A DNA stretch of 64,000 nt from Centroberyx gerrardi (lineage: Eukaryota; Chordata; Actinopteri; Beryciformes; Berycidae), in assembly GCF_048128805.1 (NCBI RefSeq), contig NC_136000.1, positions 21,239,446-21,303,445 on the forward strand. Reading direction: 5' to 3'. Below the pieces are notes generated by a model. The model had not been told where the DNA came from, made no database searches, and was given only the letters and a program-made list of their open reading frames with translations. The position numbers were made by a program, and so were the translations under genes. How positions within the stretch are numbered: the first letter of the stretch is position 1; every line of letters begins with the position of its first letter. Shown in pieces: positions 51,501 to 62,431 of this stretch.

Positions 51501-53689
51501 ATGGAAGACAGCTGCGATGGAGGTAGTCAGTGGAGAGACAGTGAGGTGTTAGGTGGGTTTATTATGGGTTTATTGTTAGGTGTAATTCTGTACGAGCAAA
51601 ACTTGAGGGGTCATATCGTAACCGGTCTGTGTTTGAAAGCATATCGAAACAAATGGCCGAACGGGGCCACAGAAGAACATCAACTTATAAATGAAACCGT
51701 AAACGCTGACTTCAGTGGCCTCCATGTTTACTTCCGTACGACAGCGTGCTGCGTGTGACGTCTTTGTTATTGTTCTTTTGTGCATGTGGGTCAGTTCAGG
51801 ACCGTGACCAGTTCACACTGGAATCTGATATTGGCCACATTTAAAAAATAAGCCAAACAAAAAAATCGGATCTGAGCAATAAATCCGAATTGAGCACTAA
51901 GGCTTGCAGTGTGAACGTAGCCTTTGACAGGACACATGGTGGTTGCGTGGACTGAGCCTGCAACCTTTCCGTTAGGGGATGGTCTCTAATCAGTAGGCCA
52001 CTCACTTGATATTATCACTTCATATTATCATTATGGTATATTCTACATCCTACAAATAATTCTTTATCGTCGCTGAGTAACAAAACAAAGATGACTGAAT
52101 GTGGACTGCATTTTATGTGATTTGAGATGTCATGGTAGTCAGTGAGTAGACAGCTCTACTTGAAGATGTTAAGCAACAGTCTGTATTTTGTGTGGCTAAC
52201 AGCTGTTGGCATTTTGCAAGTAGCCCGAAACAACCGTGCCAGTAACACGGGGCAAAGGGTTTGTTTGCCAGACCGAATGAAGTGTGTCAGCAACACTCCA
52301 CAGCCTTTGTAATCGCTCTTGGTTCAGTTCCATGTTGGAGGGGGAACAAGTTTTACGTTCAGATAAACAAAATGTAATTTCGGTGTCATTAACCTTCTAG
52401 TATTAAATAGACTTATTTTGTGTAAATTGTGTGATGCGATTAAGGCGGTAATTCTCAACACTGGCTTGCTCGCTGAACCATTCATATTTCCTACTTCCCT
52501 AAACTTAACCTCTTCATGATACGTGTTCATATAGGCATTAAAAAAATCACATGTGGACTAAAGGGCAAAGGCTTGCTCAGCATATTAAATAGTCCATCTC
52601 CAAAGTTAATTCCTGTATTTGTCGTCCAGGTACAATGCTACCGCCAATCACCTCGGCATACAAGAGGAAATATGAGGATGAGGAGGAGTACGACTCAGAG
52701 ATGGACGATTTCATTGATGACGGAGGGGACGACCAAGATGAAATCTCCAGACACATCAAGGAAATCTTCGGCTATGATCGGTCCAGGTAAGGGGTTTGCC
52801 ACAGTATATTCTAGTCACATTTAATTCACACAAGAGTCATCTTATTTCAGTGTATTGTAAACCAACCTCAATTCACATGAAAATAATAAGGTGTTTATGC
52901 TCTCTACCTCAGATACAAGGAAGAGAGTGACTATGCATTAAGATTCATGGAGAGCAGCTGGAAAGACATGCAGAAAGAAGAAGCCAGGAGGTAAGACAGG
53001 AGTACACCTCACACCTCGCATTACCATTCACTGTATGTCTGAGAAGATGAATTATGTCCCTTGTTTATATGAAACATCTCTCCATTTCCCAAACATACAC
53101 CTATAGTATGTACTGTAGCCCAAGACCTCCTTGAGTTTAGAGTTTAGATACTGTTTTTAGGGACAAACATGGCATTAGAATTACACGCACACTACAAATA
53201 CTGTGGTGGGGACTTCCAAAGCACTGATATACCTGATTCATTTTATAATGGAGTTTGGTAAAATCAGTATAATTTAGGTTCATAGTTAACCCCCCCCGTC
53301 CCAATTTTCTACCCTGCCGTTTGTGTGATTGGAATTTCTGCTAATTGATTCTGCATATGTAATTGGGAAGATGAAACACAAACACAAGTGAAAAACCATT
53401 CACATCATCATTTCGAGGCAAAGTTACATTCAAACTTTGTCACTTGTGGAATTGTTCCTGCGTAGTTCATGACCTGCCATTTTGCCTTTGGAATGACAGT
53501 GTATCAGAAGTGAAATGGGCCTCGACCGTCGTCTCATGTTGTGTCTCTCTGTGTGTTTGTGCTCTTTTCTGTGTCCCTGTGCTCTGCTGCGTCAGCCTGA
53601 GAATGGCTGTGCAAGAAGATCTGGAGGAGGAGAAACGAGACGAAGAGGAGCTGAAACAGAAGACTGCCAAGAGGAAAAAAACAAAGTGA
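48513..53689 (+). CDS. spty2d1: spty2d1: SPT2 chromatin protein domain-containing 1 (complete, 6 coding exons)
   Basis: Exons: 48513-48575, 48983-49100, 49224-50804, 52630-52786, 52913-52990, 53596-53689; 2091 nt, 696 residues (human about 685, from memory). A nuclear histone chaperone that binds H3-H4 through its C-terminal SPT2 domain and also binds DNA. The N terminus ([55 protein letters not shown]) and C terminus ([61 protein letters not shown]) match the family closely. The middle is a long disordered Ser/Lys/Pro region ending in RPGMPP repeats, with the conserved [13 protein letters not shown] motif just before the repeats. Of the two adjacent ATGs the first is reported; the second is equally plausible. 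Intron 2 is 123 nt and stop-free in frame. Intron 3 holds a transposon. Confidence 0.95.
50708..50790 (+). repeat. Coding 18-bp minisatellite in spty2d1
   Basis: About four to five tandem copies of an 18-bp unit (CCCAGACCAGGAATGCCA) encode repeated PRPGMP at the end of the large exon, just before its donor at 50805. The last three copies are nearly identical, so they expanded recently or are being homogenised. Confidence 0.85.
50877..51110. mobile_element. Retroelement-tail-like repeat in spty2d1 intron 3
   Basis: It begins AATAATAATAATCTTTATGT, then ATGTAGCACTTTTCAAAACA. This resembles the tail of LINE/SINE-type fish repeats in reverse orientation. Class and right boundary are uncertain. 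Confidence 0.4.
51130..52010. mobile_element. Older dispersed repeat split by a younger element
   Basis: The left part (51130-51210) reads TATTTGGCTGAAGCTCTTAT, then CCAGAGAGACTTACAATAAA. The right part (51923-52010) reads GACAGGACACATGGTGG, then TGAGCCTGCAACCTTTCCGT. Joined, they resemble the common fish 'CTTTTATCCAAAGCGACTTACA ... GAACCTGCAACC' repeat. The gap is exactly the inverted-repeat element at 51211-51922. Confidence 0.6.
51211..51922. mobile_element. 712-bp MITE-like DNA transposon with terminal inverted repeats
   Basis: Terminal inverted repeats GGCTACGTTCAGACTGCAGG (left) and, in reverse complement, GGCTACGTTCACACTGCAAG (right). Both sides are flanked by TTT, a possible 3-bp target duplication. 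Internal sequence near both ends has repeated ATCTGATTTTT/ATCCGAATT-type motifs. The only sizeable internal frame (51429-51758, 109 codons) shows no transposase motif, so the copy appears non-autonomous. Superfamily not assigned. Confidence 0.75.
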
Positions 53690-54750
53690 ACCCCGTTTAC
53701 GTTTGAATTTAGAAATGGGGTTCCCGTGTTGACGCATGCAGGCCAGTCACTGTGTCCACCTCGTCTCGCATCTTTTGTTTTGTTCCTGCTTCTCTCCGTA
53801 CTTGCTTGGGTAACAAGGAGGATGAGCGACACATGACATCGGAGGAAGAGGAAATGAAAAGGAAATACTACAGTGACAGCAAAATGGAAAAAATCAAATG
53901 ACACAATGCACACAAATGATCCTACAGAAGAACATGTAGGATACAGTTAACAGTTCTCAGTTTTGCCCTGTTGCGCTATTTATTTCCCCGCCATTGAGTG
54001 TAAGGTTTGCACTATCAACAACACTTTTCTAAAAAAAAGCAGAGCTGCAAACAGAAATGTAAATATGCCACAGTGTGATTTTTTTTTTTAGACTGTAACA
54101 GCCACATACAATGTGAAATGTTGATGACATGCTATTTTTTGAGCAGAAATCAGTGCATTATTGCATATTTATCATAGTACAAATACTCTTAAGTTTTGAT
54201 TGTAAATTTATTTAATTATGGAGAAGACATTACCGCTTGATGTGTTGTGTTTTTCTCTTTAAAATTATTTGACAGAAATGATTGGCTAATGGCTTTTATT
54301 TGCTTTTTATCGATTAGTTTTACATTTGTTTTCTCTGAGTATGACAATCTTGTGGGAAATTGTGACTACAAGGAAATGGAAACCACAGAAACTATATTCT
54401 ACAATTTTACACTTGTAGAGAACAGTGTGACTTTGATTCATGATGAGCCATAAACTGTGGACTATATTGTTTACCTTGACCCTTAGTGACTATGTGTAAC
54501 TGTTTTTGTCGCACATAGCCTCTACTAATCTCAAAATAACACTGTTTGAGTTTACTGTTACTGTGTTGCGTGGTCTGTGTTCCCCCTCGGCTTGCCGTAC
54601 CTGGTGTTTCCAGTGGGCGGGGCCTGTCATTTGTCCACACCCCCCTTACTTCACAAAGTTTGCGGAAGTTTGTGTCGTTTATGAAATCATCTGTCAAGAG
54701 GACCGATTCAGAACTTACAGAAGTGTTTTGTCGTAGCGTTACTTCAATAG
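53690..54750 (+). other. spty2d1 3' UTR and uevld promoter interval
   Basis: About 1.06 kb between the spty2d1 stop and the uevld ATG, same strand. No canonical AATAAA was found for spty2d1. Nearer uevld are a GC box (GTGGGCGGGGCC, about 54613-54624) and an ETS-like GCGGAAGTT at 54662, suggesting a TATA-less promoter close to 54.6-54.7 kb. Confidence 0.5.
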
Positions 54751-57700
54751 ATGGACCTCAGCTCGGAGAAAATACAGCGGATCCTCTCAAAGGTTTGTTA
54801 TTTAATTAAGGGCCGACTTTGGAAACTGAGATTTACTAGTACCGACTTATGCCGGCTAGCATAGCAGGCTAGTCCATGTTAGTGTCAGACTTCACCAACT
54901 GGCTCAACCAGATCTGTTCAGGACACTTGGCTTACTTAGCCTGTCCCGGAGAAACTTGAAAAACATGATAACATGCTACACCAAAGGTCGAAGATAAAAC
55001 TGTAGTGGTTAGCTTAGTTTTCAAACCTAATTCAGTAATTGTAAGTCATGACATTGAGTTAAAAGTTACCTCAATGAGTGTAGCGACTGTACAAAATCAT
55101 TGCCTTGGGCCGTGTGCTTCTTTCGTACGGTGCTGAAAAAATATTCCAAAGAGTATCCGTAGAAAGCGAATGAGTTACCTCTGCTACCCCATGCCTCAAC
55201 TACTGCCAACCTGCCTTTGAGCAAGGTACTAAACACCAAGTTTAGCAGCTCACTGTGTGAACACGTGACTGTATGTGAGGCAGGGTACTGCAGAAAAAAA
55301 AATCCCTCCATACATTGACAGTTTTCATGAATTGGGCCTTCATTCATCTCAACAGTCACAGATGAGTCTTCTTCCCTCCTTGTTGGATTTAGAGAGCCTT
55401 GGACATTGTGCGTTCAGCTCAGTTTTAGAGCTAGTACCTCAGTTTTCTACAGATTTGATTCCTGTTCCCAATGAGCACCTATAAACCTAAGGACTTCGCT
55501 ACTTTTTCTTAATCCACAAGAGCACTGTTACTTCTGTCTGAGTCTTATTTGCCTCTTTTATGATATCAGTACAAATTCCACGATGTTGCTGTTGAAGAGC
55601 TGCAGAAGATCCATCGCATCTACCCTGGGATGAAACCAGTCACAGGCACTTACAGTAAGTTTTCCTTGAAGAACCTGTCTGTGTTTTTGTTTCCAGTGTT
55701 TTAAATCAGTGCTTAAATCATTGCTTTCACTGAGACACGTTGGGACCTTCTTTGCAGACCTTCATATTTCCTTTACACAAGTCTAATTAGAATCTGTGTC
55801 CTGCTTTGACCTAACTGCTCCCATTGCCCATTTCAGCGTTCAGTGATGGCACCCAAAAAGATCTCCTAAAACTGGTTGGTAACATTCCTGTCAAATATGA
55901 AGGTAAGACTGACCAAAACACATCAGCTGTGAGTGTACTCCAGCTGGTTGAAAGGGCTTCGTCATCAGATGAAGCATGACAGATGATAAACACCACCTGG
56001 AACATGTCAATGTGGGATTATTGTTGTTATGTACTGACAGCAGCCTGTCTGTCCCCAGGCCGCTCCTACAACCTTCCCATTCAGCTGTGGCTGATGGACT
56101 CCTTTCCCTTCACGCCTCCCATATGCTTGCTGAGACCCACCTCCAACATGGTCGTCAGAGAGGGCAAGCACGTCGACGCCGGAGGACGGATCTACCTGCC
56201 GGGACTGCACAACTGGGACTATGTAAGGTTTTTAGGCCAGATGAGTCCGATTTTTAGAGTAACGTGGAAGCTGTTCAGCGGCGTTCTCATCCGTTTTGCT
56301 GCTGATTTTAACAGCCCAAGTCGTCCGTGGTGGGTCTGCTGAATGAGATGATCTCCAAGTTTGAGGAGGAACCTCCGCTGTCCTCAAAGAGCACAGGAGA
56401 CAGCAAAGACCCCCATGCGCTTCTGGCCTTCGTCTCCAATCTCCAGATCAATGAAGGTGCGTCGCTTGATGGACAGCTGTGTAGTTGGTGATCAGTAATG
56501 GCATTAGTGGCTTCCTATTTGTAAATGAAATGTCCTTTTCAGGTGGGGTCAGACATCACGATCAACCGATCAACAAAGTCTCGGTTATTGGGGGAGGAGA
56601 CTTAGGAATGGCGTCAGTGTTGAGCATTTTGGCGAAGGCAAGTCACACCGTACGTTGTTATTCAGGTATTTAGAGACATAAATACATTTAAACACCTTGC
56701 TGTTTCTCTTTTTCTAATGTTGACAGTTCACTTTTTCTCTTAATTGCTGTGTAGGGCAAAGTGGATAAACTTGTTTTCATTGATGTCGCCGAGAGTTCTA
56801 CCAAGGGCGGCAGTACAGATCTGGAGATTTTCAATCTGCCAAAGGTTGAGGTGTCCAAAGGTGCGTCCTCTTTCTACACCGACACTGTAATGTTGCAGTG
56901 CATCCCAGCTGAGTCTAGCCTGGTGTCCAGCCCCTAGTCTTCAGCACTCTTTGAATTTGCATGCCGATTCAAAGAGTGCTGAGAGTACTTGAAGAGAGCT
57001 GAGTCATCACTGACGTTCGAGAGTTAAAGATTATTATAAAGGTGTCAGGATGGCATAGTGATTAGGGAGACGGTCCTTCAGCCCAAAGTCCTGGACTCAA
57101 GCCCCTGTGACTGAGGGGTTTCTGTTCTGTTCTTTTCTGAAGAAGAGGGCAAGCAAAAAAGAAAAGTCACAAAGTTGAAGCTGCTGTTTGTGGTTAGAAA
57201 CAACCAACTGCCCAGGTTTTGGCTCTTTTTCTATGTGGTTTGTTGCTGCGAGGTGACTTGAGTCTAAACGCTGAACACGTGTCAGATCTCTGATCCCTGT
57301 TGACACTGTTGTCTCTCTGCTAGATTTGTCGGCCTCTGCAGGTTCCAAGGTCATCGTGGTCACGGCGAACGCGTGGAGCAACGAGCAGTCGTACGTGAGC
57401 GTGGTGCAGACTAACGTAGAGCTGTACCGGGGAATCATCCCGGGCCTGGCACGCCTCAGCCCCAACGCCGTGATGCTCATCGCCTCACAGCCAGGTCGGT
57501 CATGACGGCAAACACACTCACTGTGTAAATAAACATCCGCTGTCCTTATTACGCTTCGGTACCATCGTCTCTCTCTCTCTCTCTCCCGTTCCAGTGGACA
57601 TCATGACCCATGTTGCCTGGAGACAGAGCGGCCTGCCCCCGACTCGGGTGATCGGGGCAGGATGTAACCTGGACTCGGAGCGACTTTGTCACGTCCTGGA

Positions 57701-59017
57701 TATCAACTTGAACACTCACAAACAGGCCTGGGTCATAGGAGAGCTTTCAGACAACAAAGGTGAGCCGGATAGGAGCGATGACATATTTAGACGGATGCCT
57801 TGTCTTTGGATTAGTAGTCATGGTCAATGTCTGTCTTAAATGTCTGTCTGTAGTGCATTGCATGATTTATGTCTCTCTCACTCTCCCTCCCTCTCACTCT
57901 GTTCTTTTTTTTCACTCTTGTACATTGTTTACTTGTCCGTCTTCATTTGTTTTGAATCGTATTGGCAGAACCAGTAACGCCGCATTCTTTGCTTATCTCG
58001 TATGTTCTTTCCATTCTCAAGAAGGCTTGTAAATGCTGTGACTCATGCGCTTGTGCTTGTCTTTGTGTTGCAGTTGCTGTGATGAGTAACATTGGGCTGA
58101 GCTCTAGTCAGCAGCCAGAGATCGCTTCAGGCACCAGCTCTACCAAGCCACTGTTGGACAGGTACGGCCAGGGATTAGTTTCACTTTTGAAGTAATACTC
58201 GATTGAAGGATCGCAGTTGCATAAACTGCAGTTATGAAACATTTCTAGATGACTCGGCTGGATGCAAAATTGTGAGGGACAGCGTGGAGGTAAGTAAATG
58301 TTAGGAATTTAGAGCATTAGATGGATTAGAAAATGTACATGCCCACAATAAGGAAATAGATAAAAACCTTATGCATTGCATCTAACATTTACATGGAAGT
58401 TAATTCACAAAAGCATTACATTAACATTACTGAACAAGGTAAGGCACAAATATCAGTGTCGTGTTCTCACTGTACACAGTATCAGCACTGTAAAGTGTGT
58501 AAATTGAAAAACGGCCTGTTCGTGTGATGTTTTTGGTACATGCTACGAGTTTTTGATACTGAAAACGGTGTCCTGATGTAAATGTTTCTGTGCATTTAGA
58601 GGGTTTGAAATGATGAAGACTCGAGGCCAGCGGTCATGGTCCGTGGGTCTGTCCATTGCTGACATCGCCTGCAGTGTCCTGACAGACAAGAAGAAGACCC
58701 ACTCCGTCTCCACACTGGCTCAGGTAGCACATCCCATGTCTGATTAGCAAAACAACCGTTCTCATCTGCTGGTATTCTCACCATGAGCCTCACCTCCATC
58801 ATATGTCATGCGTTATATTTCACTTATTTCCCTATTTACATACAGTCAGGATTAGGTCTTAAGTACTGCTATCTCTATGTTTAACTGTATTAAGACAATA
58901 ACACCAACAAAACAAAAAAAGCAATTTGTTCCTTTTGTGTAGATGACATACTATATGTACATTCAGGTGTTTAAAGGACATTTTCATGGACAACAGATTA
59001 TGGAAGACATGCATTAA

Positions 59018-59055
<38 letters not shown>

Positions 59056-59225
59056 TGTAGGGCTGGGGGGGCATCAGCTCAGAGGTGTTCCTCAGCCTGC
59101 CCTGCATCCTGGGAACAAACGGTTCCACACGTCTAGCCGGAGTGTCTTTGGGACAGGAGGAAGACTCCAAACTGAGGGAAAGTATCGCCTCCCTCTCTAA
59201 CCTCATGGCTCAGCTTAGGATATGA
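54751..59225 (+). CDS. uevld: uevld: UEV and lactate/malate dehydrogenase domain protein (complete, 12 coding exons)
   Basis: Exons: 54751-54792, 55570-55654, 55837-55902, 56059-56222, 56315-56456, 56543-56637, 56755-56860, 57324-57494, 57595-57759, 58074-58161, 58600-58723, 59061-59225; 1413 nt, 470 residues (human 471, from memory). Residues 1 to about 140 form a ubiquitin E2 variant domain related to TSG101 ([31 protein letters not shown]) without the catalytic Cys. Residues about 175-470 are LDH-like: a nucleotide-binding [21 protein letters not shown] keeping the LDH Asp/Arg pair, and [13 protein letters not shown]. The LDH catalytic His motif (GEHGDS) is replaced by GELSDN, so dehydrogenase activity is doubtful. 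Exon 6 ends at a probable GC donor; exon 12 follows a TG array. Confidence 0.95.
55150..55290. mobile_element. Possible SINE-like fragment in uevld intron 1
   Basis: Contains GCCTTTGAGCAAGGTACTAA within a stretch resembling the 'CCTTGAGCAAGGCACT' fish repeat. Short and decayed. Confidence 0.35.
56638..56639 (+). other. Probable GC splice donor, uevld exon 6
   Basis: The exon ends GGCGAAG followed by GCAAGT. Using it gives ILAK joined to GKVDKL, the same spacing as the family (human SAKGIADRL, from memory). A GT donor 12 nt downstream (GTACGT at 56650) would stay in frame and add Ala-Ser-His-Thr, so it remains an alternative. Confidence 0.65.
57033..57130 (+). mobile_element. tRNA-like SINE fragment in uevld intron 7
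   Basis: GGCATAGTGATTAGGGAGAC, then GGTCCTTCAGCCCAAAGTCC and ACTCAAGCCCC, resembling a decayed tRNA-derived SINE head with A- and B-box remnants. Confidence 0.45.
59021..59052. repeat. (TG)16 at the uevld exon 12 acceptor
   Basis: Pure TG array ending 8 bp before exon 12, which starts at 59061 after GCGCTGTAG. No ordinary polypyrimidine tract separates them. Confidence 0.9.
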
Positions 59226-60205
59226 TCACACTCCTACAGCCCAACTGACTAACCTGGACAAGGCTGTTACGGACTGACAAGGTTCTCCAGTCAACACACC
59301 CTCAGCAGATGGACTGTGCCTAGGAAATTAAAAGTAGCTTCAGTTAGTTGCCTTTGAAAAGTTGAAAGCAGGGTTGGACAAGAGTGTATCTCAAATATGT
59401 GTGATGCAATCTTTCAGATTTGTTCCTCAATTGTCAGCTGATTTTGTGTATTCACCGTGGGTAAAATATTCAGAAACAACCATGTAGCGATTGCATTTTT
59501 GCATTTCTTGAAATTCCCATGCCTATGAAAAGTTAGTCATTTTGCATTAGTCACCTTGCATTACACAAAATCTGTAAGTCAGAACATGTTACATGAAGGA
59601 AAAAAAAAAAAAACTAAACTAAATGTACTGGTAGAATAATCATTTATGACAGCCATGAAATATTTTTTTAGAACTCTCCAAATAATACTGGTGTTTTTGG
59701 TTTTAAACATAACACTACTGCTAATATCACTAAACAATAACACCTTCTTATTTTTGTCAGTGAGAAATCAAAATGACAAAATTTACCTAAAATCTTCTTT
59801 TGCCAAAGATAAAGTTTTGTGTATGTGATCATGTAATTATGTTTATGCAGCTTTTCACGTTGGATCTTTACCTTTAATACCTCTGACCAAAACCAGGGTG
59901 TTGGTTGAAATGAAGTAAGTGGCATGTATATTTTATATGGTACAGGGTACTGGTGGCTGCATTGTCTGATTGATGGAGTACAGCTCATAATGGCCTTATC
60001 CTACTGGCTTAATGCTATTTCCATATTTTTAATGACGGTATGAAAAAGCTTATTACATGCCTTTATATTTAAAATGCCTTTGCCATCGTTTTTGTTTACT
60101 TTCTTGTGTAAAAAGACATTGCACTGCTGGAAATGAAGTGATGTACAGTATGTAATACTAAACAATTTTGTGGGTGTGCAATAAATATCTGAGACTAGAT
60201 TTGTT
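59226..60205 (+). other. uevld 3' UTR
   Basis: Non-coding sequence from the TGA at 59223-59225 to just past the poly(A) signal. It includes an A13-14 run near 59600. No other coding feature seen. Confidence 0.6.
60180..60185 (+). terminator. uevld polyadenylation signal AATAAA
   Basis: Canonical AATAAA in GTGCAATAAATATC, followed after about 17 nt by a GT-rich element (TTGTTTTGTTGTCTCTGTGG), the usual arrangement of a vertebrate cleavage site. Confidence 0.7.
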
Positions 60206-62431
60206 TTGTTGTCTCTGTGGGGAGGAAAGACAACAGACACTCAAGGTTTATCTCTTTATAAAACTCAAGTAAATAGTTGCATACATGTTCATGAACTTTG
60301 GTCTGAGGCCCAACCACACCAGTGACAACACGCATGTTAGTTATTATAATATGAACAGTGATGTAGAACTGGTGATAAGGTCACATGACCGTAGGACTTG
60401 ACGAGTTGATACTGATCCAGCACTGCAAAGACGCTTACATACAGGCCCAGATCCAAGTTCTTGAGTAAGACAGACCATGAATCTATGCAGCCGCCAGACC
60501 AAAGTTCATGAACAAACCATATTACAACATCTGTTAATATCACTCCCAAAATGAAAACATTTTTTTTGGCAGTAGTCTTCAGCCCCATTAGAAAAGGAAC
60601 AGAATATTTGAAGAGAATTGCGAAACCTCTTGGTAATGGTGAGTGCAAAAACAACAACATAAAACTGATGTTCATACACAGTAAATATTGTAATATATAA
60701 TTGAATGAAGCAACAACAGATATAAACATGTCTGACTACAGGTCCTTGTATTGTACAGTATGGCTCAACTTCCATTTCTCTTTTAAATTTTTGTTATAGA
60801 TAAATTGACAGTAACTTCACTACAATGGCTCCAAAAATATGGCTGTGCATATGAATCCAACTTGCTTCCATTCATTCACTTCTCTCTCCTGTCTGCAACA
60901 ATCTAGAGACTTCCTATGGCAAAGTACTGTAAGCACTGTGTAATATGGCATTTGTCCTTTTACTCTAAAGTCTGGCTAACTTGGTCATTTGACAGGTCAG
61001 TCTAGATGTAGAAATGGCACTGACAATGTACACTTGGTCAAAATAGGCATTTTAGGTAGCATGTGGATCATGTTCAGAGCTAGTTTCCCCAAAAGTATCT
61101 CATCACTGGACATGGGTGCTAAAATGCTTTTGAGAACCTCAGCCAAGAATGACTTCCACCTCCACTGTCAATCTTCCATACTGTCAATGTGTACCAGTTC
61201 TGACCACTAGATGGTGCTACTCTTCATAAATATTTCTCACAATGTTTCTCATCCCTGTCTGCATTCAGTCTATACTGTTAATAATCCTGCATGCATCAAA
61301 TCCTTATATTAGTCTTACATTTTCACCTTGTTCAGCCTTTATACATGCATGTACATAAATCCTAATAAAATATATACAGTACATTATTGCTGTGAAGTCA
61401 CAGAAGTGTCAAGACAAATGGATGTAACTGATACCACTGCTTTGAAATGCAAAGGGTATTAACAAATGAATAAAAACAAAAAACACAAGCAGCCCAATTC
61501 CCGCAAAGTACCCACTGCTGCTTGCGTGGAACACAAATGACTGGACCGGGCTCCACATGAATCAGCCATGCTTCAGTATTTACACCAGTGACTTATTGCA
61601 CCATGACTTCATAAAAAGAGAGATAAAAGTTTCCCTGCTGGTGACAGTAACTACTTTAGCAAACTCATAAACGTCTGCATGCAAACTGCTTTGGCCTCAA
61701 GCATACCAATCCAATTTACTAACAGTGGTCCTATGTTGTCAAGTATCAGCTTAAAGATACATACAGTAAAGAAACAGTGTTGCATTAAAGGTTTCTTATG
61801 AGTTTTCACATACTGTTGTGTTAAGATGTGTGAGCCTGCTCACAGTTCACCATAAATGCAGTATTGGTATAAATGTATAGGCTTTGGGTGCTTTAGCAAA
61901 GACTAGCTTATATAACGACCTCAAAAGCCCTTGAGTTAGAGTTGCTACCCTCAGTGCACTGGGATCAGGTTAAGACACTTTGTTGTAACAGGAGAAAAAA
62001 ACAGAGATTAGAGATGAAGCAATGGTGAAACGCTCGGCTGGTATTAAGATCACCTCACTTCATCTGTGTGAATGTATGACACTATCCATCACCTTGAAAA
62101 TCAAATCTGGTCTCGCACACTAAAAAGAGCAGACGAGTTAATATACTCGCGATTTGTGCAGCAAACAGTAACAGACAGCAGTTTTAAATACTATAAGGTC
62201 AACACTTACAAAAAGTTAACTGCCCTTAGAAAAAAGGTGCAAGCATCACAAAAGTCTGTACATGTCAATGAAAAAAGTCCTTTCACACAAAAAACCTTTG
62301 ACAGATTGAATATCTACTGGCCATGGCGAAGGCCTTTCTCCTTCACTTAATAACTGGCTTTGAATAGTAATCCAGCATAATAGAAAAGCTGGATTTTCAT
62401 ACTAGAACATTTCCTGGCCATAGGAAGGACT
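60206..62431 (-). other. Probable 3' UTR of the proline-rich gene (minus)
   Basis: 2.2 kb between the uevld poly(A) site and the stop codon of the minus-strand gene, A/T-rich, with no coding exon seen. Most of it is probably 3' UTR of the minus gene, but no canonical signal could be fixed, so the two genes' 3' ends may nearly meet. Confidence 0.45.

Noticed and set aside
51429-51758. 109-codon frame inside the MITE
   Set aside because: No transposase motif or homology recognised; likely chance or a remnant within a non-autonomous element.
53467-53913. 148-codon minus-strand frame over spty2d1's last exon
   Set aside because: Antisense shadow; the plus frame encodes the conserved SPT2 C terminus.
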